From Coffea arabica (lineage: Eukaryota > Streptophyta > Magnoliopsida > Gentianales > Rubiaceae), in the NCBI RefSeq assembly GCF_036785885.1, contig NC_092312.1, forward strand, positions 38,481,239 to 38,545,238: a stretch of 64,000 nt of DNA. The letters are read 5' to 3'. A program made the position numbers and the translations under genes. Under the pieces are notes generated by a model. The model was not told where the DNA came from, did no database searches, and saw only the letters and a program-made list of their open reading frames with translations. Positions 58,340-64,000 of this stretch are shown here, piece after piece (positions within the stretch are counted from its first letter, which is position 1; each line of letters opens with the position of its first letter).

Positions 58340-59944
58340 TGTTAATGCGCAAATTAAGCAGTTTATTTGTTAATATTTTCCCCTTTATTTTGACCAAATG
58401 TTGTGATAATTTGCTAGATTCTACTTATATTTGAATTTTCGTGTGATTTCTAGGAACTTCAAGTCAATTGAGGCAGAAAAGGAGAAATTGAAGCCTAATT
58501 GAGAAAATTCCATTAAGAAAATCTTGATACAAGTTTCTTAGTTGATACTTGAAAACCGCTACATCAGGGATGATGGGGTGTGGAAACCATCCAGGAGTAT
58601 TCACCTACAATGCCCTGTTCGGTTGATGATTGTTACTGCATCAAGTTAGCAAGCGTTTTGGGCTTTTGCTTTTGGTTAGTTTACAGCAAAGAACAGTACA
58701 ACTGATGCAGTAGAAAGCCCGCATCCCATTGAGCTTCAATTGCACACGAGGCCCATTTTTGGAAAAAAAAAGAAAGAAACGCTAAAGAAGCCCTGGGGGG
58801 ACGCTAGGTAAAACAAGACCTCTGGTTCAACTAAAGAGGATTAAAAAAAAAAAAGGAGAAAACAGAAGGACAAAGGGAGAAGACTCTGAAAATCAACGCA
58901 AGCCATTCTATTCCGTTCCGTTTTTCCTTCCTTTTCCCAATTTATTTTCCTTTTTCAATTAAGAACTCGAGTAGTACTTTTGGCTGCAATTCAACTATGA
59001 GGAGTGGCTAATTTCTTCATCTAGTCAGAGGTTAAATCGAAGCTTTGGTTCGACAAAACTGTGAGATCGAATTGATTTGCCTACGTTCTTTAATTTGCAA
59101 GTATTTATATATTTCCTGTTCACTTATGCATATGATTATTTCTTGCAATTAAATACTTAATCACTGTTTAATTGTGTGAGTAATTAACAGCCATCTAAGA
59201 GTGCTCAATCCGTAATTGTTGGGTAATTTTAGTGCATGTGACAAGTGACATGATTCAATTATAGTATAAACTTTTGAATTGTTGTTGCGAAAATATATGA
59301 TATAGCCTAAATAAATCGAGCGTGTGTGTTTATTGGTTATAATTGGTGGCTAGTCTAATGATTAATGCTGTCAATAGGTTAAATCCTAATAGCGTGTTTA
59401 GGACTGCTTAATTGGCTAGGGCAATAACCACAGAGCTTGTTGTGGTTATCGAATCAGGAAGGTTAGGCAGGTTGTCAGAGCTTGTTGACAACCATAACCA
59501 GTTTATTTGTAAATGAAAGATTTTATCTCTGCATCTGTGATCAATGATTCGAACCATTAGTGGAGATTATACCTTTGACTAGAGATTTTCCTTCCGTTAA
59601 TTTACTTTATATTTATTGTTATTTATTTTATCTGCCATTGTCTTATTTTCAATTTGAGCAATTAAATTAGACAGTTCCATATCAATCCCCCCCTATTTTT
59701 ATTTAATGTTACATTCATTCAAAATAAATTCCCAAGTCCCTGTGGATTCGACCCTGCTCACTTCTATATTCGAATTTTATTTTTTACGTAATTAAGATAC
59801 TTTGATATATCGGATCAAGCAAACTCTGGCACCAGGGTGAAGTTAGTAACCCATTGCACAGCCAAAGTCCCTGCTCCAGTATCATAGTGGACTTAATTTG
59901 TGACTTAAGAGTAGGAATTTTATTTTTGCGTTTGATACCCACCA
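58340..59944 (+). repeat. 5' LTR of Athila element B
   Basis: A 1605-bp LTR starting TGTTAATGCGCAAATTAAGC. The right border is taken as CCCACCA, just before the AATTT spacer and the primer site. Short frames within it have no domain. Confidence 0.78.
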
Positions 59945-59949
59945 AATTT

Positions 59950-59968
59950 TGGCACCATTGCCGGGGAC
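59950..59968 (+). other. Primer-binding site of Athila element B
   Basis: TGGCACCATTGCCGGGGAC lies five bases after the LTR. It is a close variant of the tRNA-Asp-type site TGGCGCCGTTGCCGGGGA common in Athila elements. Confidence 0.85.
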
Positions 59969-60051
59969 TTAGTGTCAAAATAAATTTATTTTCTTTGAAT
60001 TTTATTTTCTTTGTTTATTTTTTTTATTTTTATTTTTATTGTTACTGGTTT

Positions 60052-61707
60052 ATGCCTAGATCTTCTCGTACAGGTGAACTGCAATATAATCCTGAGATAG
60101 AGAAGACTGCTCATGCATTGAGAAAAGCAACAAGAGAACGAGCAGAGGCATCCTCCTCATCTACTGGACATAATTCAGTAGTAGATTTTGTGGATTCATT
60201 TAGTGAGACGGAAGAGATAAATAGCACCATGGCTAATGAACGGACATTGAGAGAATTGGCTGCACCAGATTTAAATCAACAGCCTCTATGCATTACTTAT
60301 CCTACATTAGAGGTTGCATTTGAGTTAAAATTTGGACTAATCCATTTACTTCCTTCTTTTCATGGCTTACCAGGTGACGATCCCCACAAGCATCTCAAAG
60401 AATTCTATGTGGTTTGCTCGACAATAAAACCTTAGGGAGTCACAGAGGAGCAAATTAAATTAAGAGCCTTTCCATTTTCCTTAGCCGATAAAGCTAAGGA
60501 TTGGCTCTATTATCTGCCCTCTGGGTCAATATCCACATGGACAGACATGAAGAAGCATTTCCTAGAAAAATTCTTTCCTGCATCCCGAGCTGCAAGCATT
60601 AGGAAAGACATCTGTGGAATTCGACAATTCAATGGAGAGACTCTACATGAATATTAGGAAAGATTCAAGCAACTATGTGCTAGTTGTCCTCATCATCAAA
60701 TTCCTGACCAACTCCTCATCCAGTATTTTTATGAGGGTCTGTCCCAAACTGACAGAAGAATTATTGATGCTGCTAGTGGGGGCTCCTTAGTGAATAAAAC
60801 ACCCACGGAGGCAAGAAGTTTGATATCGAGTATGGCTGCAAATGCTCAACAATTTGGAGACAGGCAGGATAACACAACTCGTAGAGTCAATGAGGTAAGT
60901 AATTTTTCAATAAAGCAAAGATTAGATTGTTTAACTTCTTTGGTTGAAAAGTTAGCTATAGGACAAATGCAGCAATTGAAAACATGTGGAATCTGCTATG
61001 GTTCGAGTCATCCAACAGATATGTGCCCCACACTCCAAGATGATTCGACTGAGCAGGCTAATGCAGTTGGATTTCCAGGACCACCTCAGAGGCGGTATGA
61101 TCCCTATGCAAACACCTATAATCCAGGATGGAGGGATCATCCTAATTTCAGTTATGCAGCAAGGCCACCAGGATTTCCACAACAGCCACAATATCAACCT
61201 AGACCTCAACTTTTACAGCAACAATCTGCTCCTAAATCAGGTATGTCACTTGAGGACATTGTGAAATCTTTGGCTACTAACACTCAACAATTTCAACAGG
61301 AGACGAAAACTAGCATTCATAATTTGGAGAATCAAATGAGCCAGTTAGCTTCCACAGTCAATAGATTGGAGTCCCAATTATCTGGAAAGCTACCCTCGCA
61401 GACAATTGTTAACCCCAAGCAAAATGCCAGTGCCATCACATTAAAAAGTGGCAAAGAGTTGCCTGAGCCGAGCAAGAGAATTTCTGAACAAGCAATCGAG
61501 GAAGAACTCGAAAAAGAGGGGAATGTGTCTCAACCTAGGGCCTTGGAACAACCAGATTTTGGAGAAAAATCAACACAAGTGGTTACACCTCCGCCTCCAT
61601 TTCCTAGTCAACTGGCAAAGTCCAAAAAGCAAGAGCAAAAACAGGAGATTTTGGACACTTTTCGAAAAGTTGAGGTAAATATCTCTCTTTTAGATGCAAT
61701 TAAGTAA
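60052..61707 (+). pseudogene. Athila B gag with internal stop codons
   Basis: A single frame starts at ATG 60052 (MPRSSRTGELQYNPEIEKTA). It shows the Athila gag core (DDPHKHLKEFYVVCSTIKP, RAFPFSLADKAKDWLYYLP, FLEKFFPASRAASIRKDICG), then a CGICYGSSHPTDMC zinc knuckle near 60985. A glutamine- and proline-rich region and a coiled coil (LENQMSQLASTVNRLESQL) follow. Stops interrupt it at 60433-60435 (TAG), 60655-60657 (TAG) and 61705-61707 (TAA), with no frame change. Gag would form the virus-like particle; this copy cannot make it whole. Confidence 0.87.
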
Positions 61708-62376
61708 ATTTCTAGATATGCTAAATTTTTGAAATAGTTATGCACTGGTAAGAAAAATTTGAAAGGAAACGAGAAAGTGCATATGGGAGAAAATGTCTCG
61801 GCAGTTTTGTAGAAAAAATTGCTTCCTAAATGCAAGGACCCGGGTATGTTTACTGTCCCTTGCAAAATAGGCAATATTAAAATTGAAAAAGCCATGTTGG
61901 ATTTGGGTGCTTCGATAAATGTTGTGCCTCGTTCTATTTATAATTTGATGAACGTTGGGCCTTTAAAAGAGACAGACATAATAATTCAACTGGCTGATCG
62001 ATCAAATGCCTATCCTGATGGAGTTTCGGAGGATATTTTAGTGCAAATTGATAATTTGATTTTTCCTGCAGATTTTTATGTGCTTGATATGGAGGATGAT
62101 AATTCTAATTCATCTTCAATACTATTAGGGAGACCATTTTTGAAAACTGCTAGAACAAAAATTGATGTTTTCACTGGCACATTGACTATGGAATTTGATG
62201 GTGATGTTATTAAATTTAGTATTTATGATGCCATGAAATATCCTGGTGAATCTCATTCTGTTTTTGTTATAGATGTAATTGATTCTTTGGCGCAGCAAAA
62301 TTTTGAATTTAATAATGACGATGCGTTGAAAGTTGCTATTTCTACTGGTCTCTGTCAGGAAATTTGCAAAAGATAA
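61708..62376 (+). pseudogene. Athila B protease region
   Basis: It continues the gag frame. After two further TAG codons (61735-61737 and 61810-61812) comes an open stretch 61819-62376: CKDPGMFTVPCKIG, MLDLGASINVVPRSIY (retropepsin active site in the DLGA form usual for Athila), and ILLGRPFLKTARTKIDVF. The frame ends at TAA 62374-62376. The homology then moves to another frame, so an indel near 62370 separates protease from reverse transcriptase. Confidence 0.85.
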
Positions 62377-62378
62377 AA

Positions 62379-64000
62379 GGGAAGTTTGTTTTTCCTTTTG
62401 AATTGCAAGAAGTTATTTTTGAATTGAATTCTCTTTGTCCAGAATTTTTCAATGTGTCTTACTTGGAATTACCTTTGTCTCATTCACAGCTTTTGTCATC
62501 TATTGTGCAAGCCCCGAAGGTGGAATTAAAGTTGTTACCGGATAATTTAAAGTATGCATTCTTGGGAGATGGAGATACACTCCCAGTAATAATTTCCAGT
62601 AAATTAACTGCTTTAGAGGAAGAAAAACTAATTCGGGTGTTGAAGGACCACAAGGAGACAATAGGATGGACAGTGGCTGACATAAAAGGATTAAGTCCAG
62701 CCACTTGCATGCACCGCATCTTGTTAGAAGATGGTGCTAAGCCTTCGAGAGAGGCTCAAAGGAGATTGAACCCACCAATGATGGAGGTAGTGAAGAAAGA
62801 AGTTTTAAAACTTCTTGACACAAGTATAATCTATCCCATTTCGGATAGTAAGTGGGTAAGTCCTATTCAAGTAGTTCCTAAAAAGACAGGAATTACTGTT
62901 ATTGAAAATCCTAAAGGTGAGTTAGTGCCCACTCGAGTTCAAAATGGGTGGAGAGTTTGTACCGATTTTAGAAAATTAAATGCATTAACTCGTAAAGATC
63001 ATTTTCCATTGCCTTTTATTGATCAGATGTTGGAAAGGTTGGCAGGAAAATCTCATTATTGCTGTCTTGATGGTTTTTCAGGTTTTCTACAAATTCCAGT
63101 AGCGCCTGAAGATCAAGAGAAAACCACATTTACTTGCCCTTTTGGTACATTTGCCTATAGACGAATGCCTTTTGGTCTTTGTAATGCGCCTGCTACATTC
63201 CAAAGGTGTATGGTTAGTATATTTTCTGATTATGTGAAGAATATTATAGAAGTGTTTATGGATGATTTTACTGTCTATGGTAATTCTTTTGATGAATGTT
63301 TAACTAACCTCACAAAAATTCTTAAAAGGTGCATTGAGACTAATCTTGTCTTAAATTATGAGAAATGCCATTTTATGGTAGACCAAAGCATAATTTTAGG
63401 CCATGTGGTATCTGCTAAAGGAATTGAGGTAGATAAGGTTAAGGTAGAAATTATCAAATGTTTACCTTACCCCGCAAGTGTGCGGGAAGTTCGCTCTTTT
63501 CTTGGCCATGCAGGTTTTTATAGGTGTTTCATCAAAGATTTTTCAAAGATATCCCATCCTCTATGCAAATTACTTCAAAAGGATGTGGTATTTCATTTTG
63601 ATGATAATTGCAAGAGTGCATTTGACACGCTCAAAGAATCATTGACTTCAGCACCAGTGGTTCGACCACCAAACTGGAGTCTTCCTTTCGAAATAATGTG
63701 TGATGCCAGCAATTTTGCTATTGGTGCAGTATTCGGCCAGAAAGAGGGCAGAGCTTCTTATGTCATTTATTATGCCTCGAGGACCCTGGATGGTGCCCAG
63801 TGCAATTATTCGACTACGGAAAAGGAGCTTTTAGCTATTGTTTTTGCTTTAGAAAAATTCCGTTCTTATTTACTTGGCACTAAAGTCATTATTTATTCTG
63901 ACCATGCAGCTTTGAAATATTTGCTCAACAAGAAAGAGGCCAAACCACGACTTATAAGGTGGATTCTCCTACTCCAAGAATTTGATTTGAAAATTAAAGA
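62379..64000 (+). CDS. Athila B reverse transcriptase and RNase H, open to the window edge
   Basis: The reading frame through 62400 (GAA TTG CAA) stays open for about 540 codons to the last base of the window with no stop. It contains a connector ([19 protein letters not shown]), then reverse transcriptase: [65 protein letters not shown], the catalytic FMDDFTVYG at 63255-63281, and [19 protein letters not shown]. RNase H follows: [18 protein letters not shown] (Asp codon 63702-63704), [20 protein letters not shown], and [19 protein letters not shown]. It is not continuous with the gag-protease frame, so it would need a frameshift to be made. Integrase should follow outside the window. Confidence 0.88.

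Larger units (their letters stand above)
58340..64000 (+). mobile_element. Athila-type retrotransposon B, nested in A, runs off right edge
   Basis: The 5' LTR (58340-59944, TGTTAATGCGC to CCCACCA) is followed by a primer-binding site (59950-59968), gag from ATG 60052, protease, reverse transcriptase and RNase H. Its orientation is opposite to A. Its start falls exactly at the break in A's pol, so B inserted after A. The 3' half, and therefore the right LTR and target duplication, are outside the window; the expected duplicated bases are the five before 58340 (ATCAT). Confidence 0.9.

Overview
This is a plant nuclear window, most likely from a eudicot. It holds GT-AG split genes, AT-rich intergenic DNA and almost every class of plant transposable element. 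The host genes present are annexins. At the left edge, on the minus strand, lie the first five exons of an annexin D3-type gene (701-2245); its last exon would fall beyond the window. In the middle, on the plus strand, is a complete six-exon annexin D4-type gene (18487-32330, 310 codons by exon addition). To its right, on the minus strand, is a second annexin D3-type copy, of which exons 4-6 are visible (37749-49681) and which is broken three ways. In Arabidopsis, ANN3 and ANN4 are also neighbours, so this looks like an old annexin cluster that has since been invaded by repeats.

Layout from left to right. 1-2245: ANN3 copy 1. 5850-12592: a 6.7-kb CACTA-type DNA transposon with a 3-bp target duplication; it has captured a decayed copy of a hyccin-family gene and appears to lack a transposase. 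13904-14233: a Stowaway MITE. 15653-16368 and 16785-18373: two Mutator-like elements, each with a 9-bp target duplication; the second is a 1.6-kb near-palindrome ending 113 bp before the ANN4 start codon. 18487-32330: ANN4. Its intron 1 carries a 4.7-kb solo LTR, and its intron 2 carries a gag-only Ty1/copia element nested inside an older terminal-inverted-repeat element. 33545-36893: two further terminal-inverted-repeat elements, one with an AT-rich tandem array.

37749-49681: the second ANN3 copy. A 10.2-kb Ty3/gypsy Tat/Retand-type element (37767-47965, 469-bp LTRs, 5-bp target duplication CCCAG) sits in its last exon, four codons before the stop. That element carries a spliced antisense ORF with a 'putative gypsy type transposon' domain. 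50001-58339: an Athila-type element (A, minus strand) lying in intron 3 of this ANN3 copy. 58340-64000: a second Athila-type element (B, plus strand) inserted into the reverse-transcriptase region of A and running off the right edge. B ends in a long open RT-RNase H frame with no stop before the window end.

The transposon genes are mostly broken. Several nonsense codons can be explained by C-to-T changes, as expected for old, methylated copies. The ANN4 coding frame stays open despite more than 9 kb of insertions in its introns. No tRNA, rRNA or CRISPR feature was seen. All coordinates, splice sites and duplications were read by eye from the sequence; family names rest on remembered motifs, not on a search.
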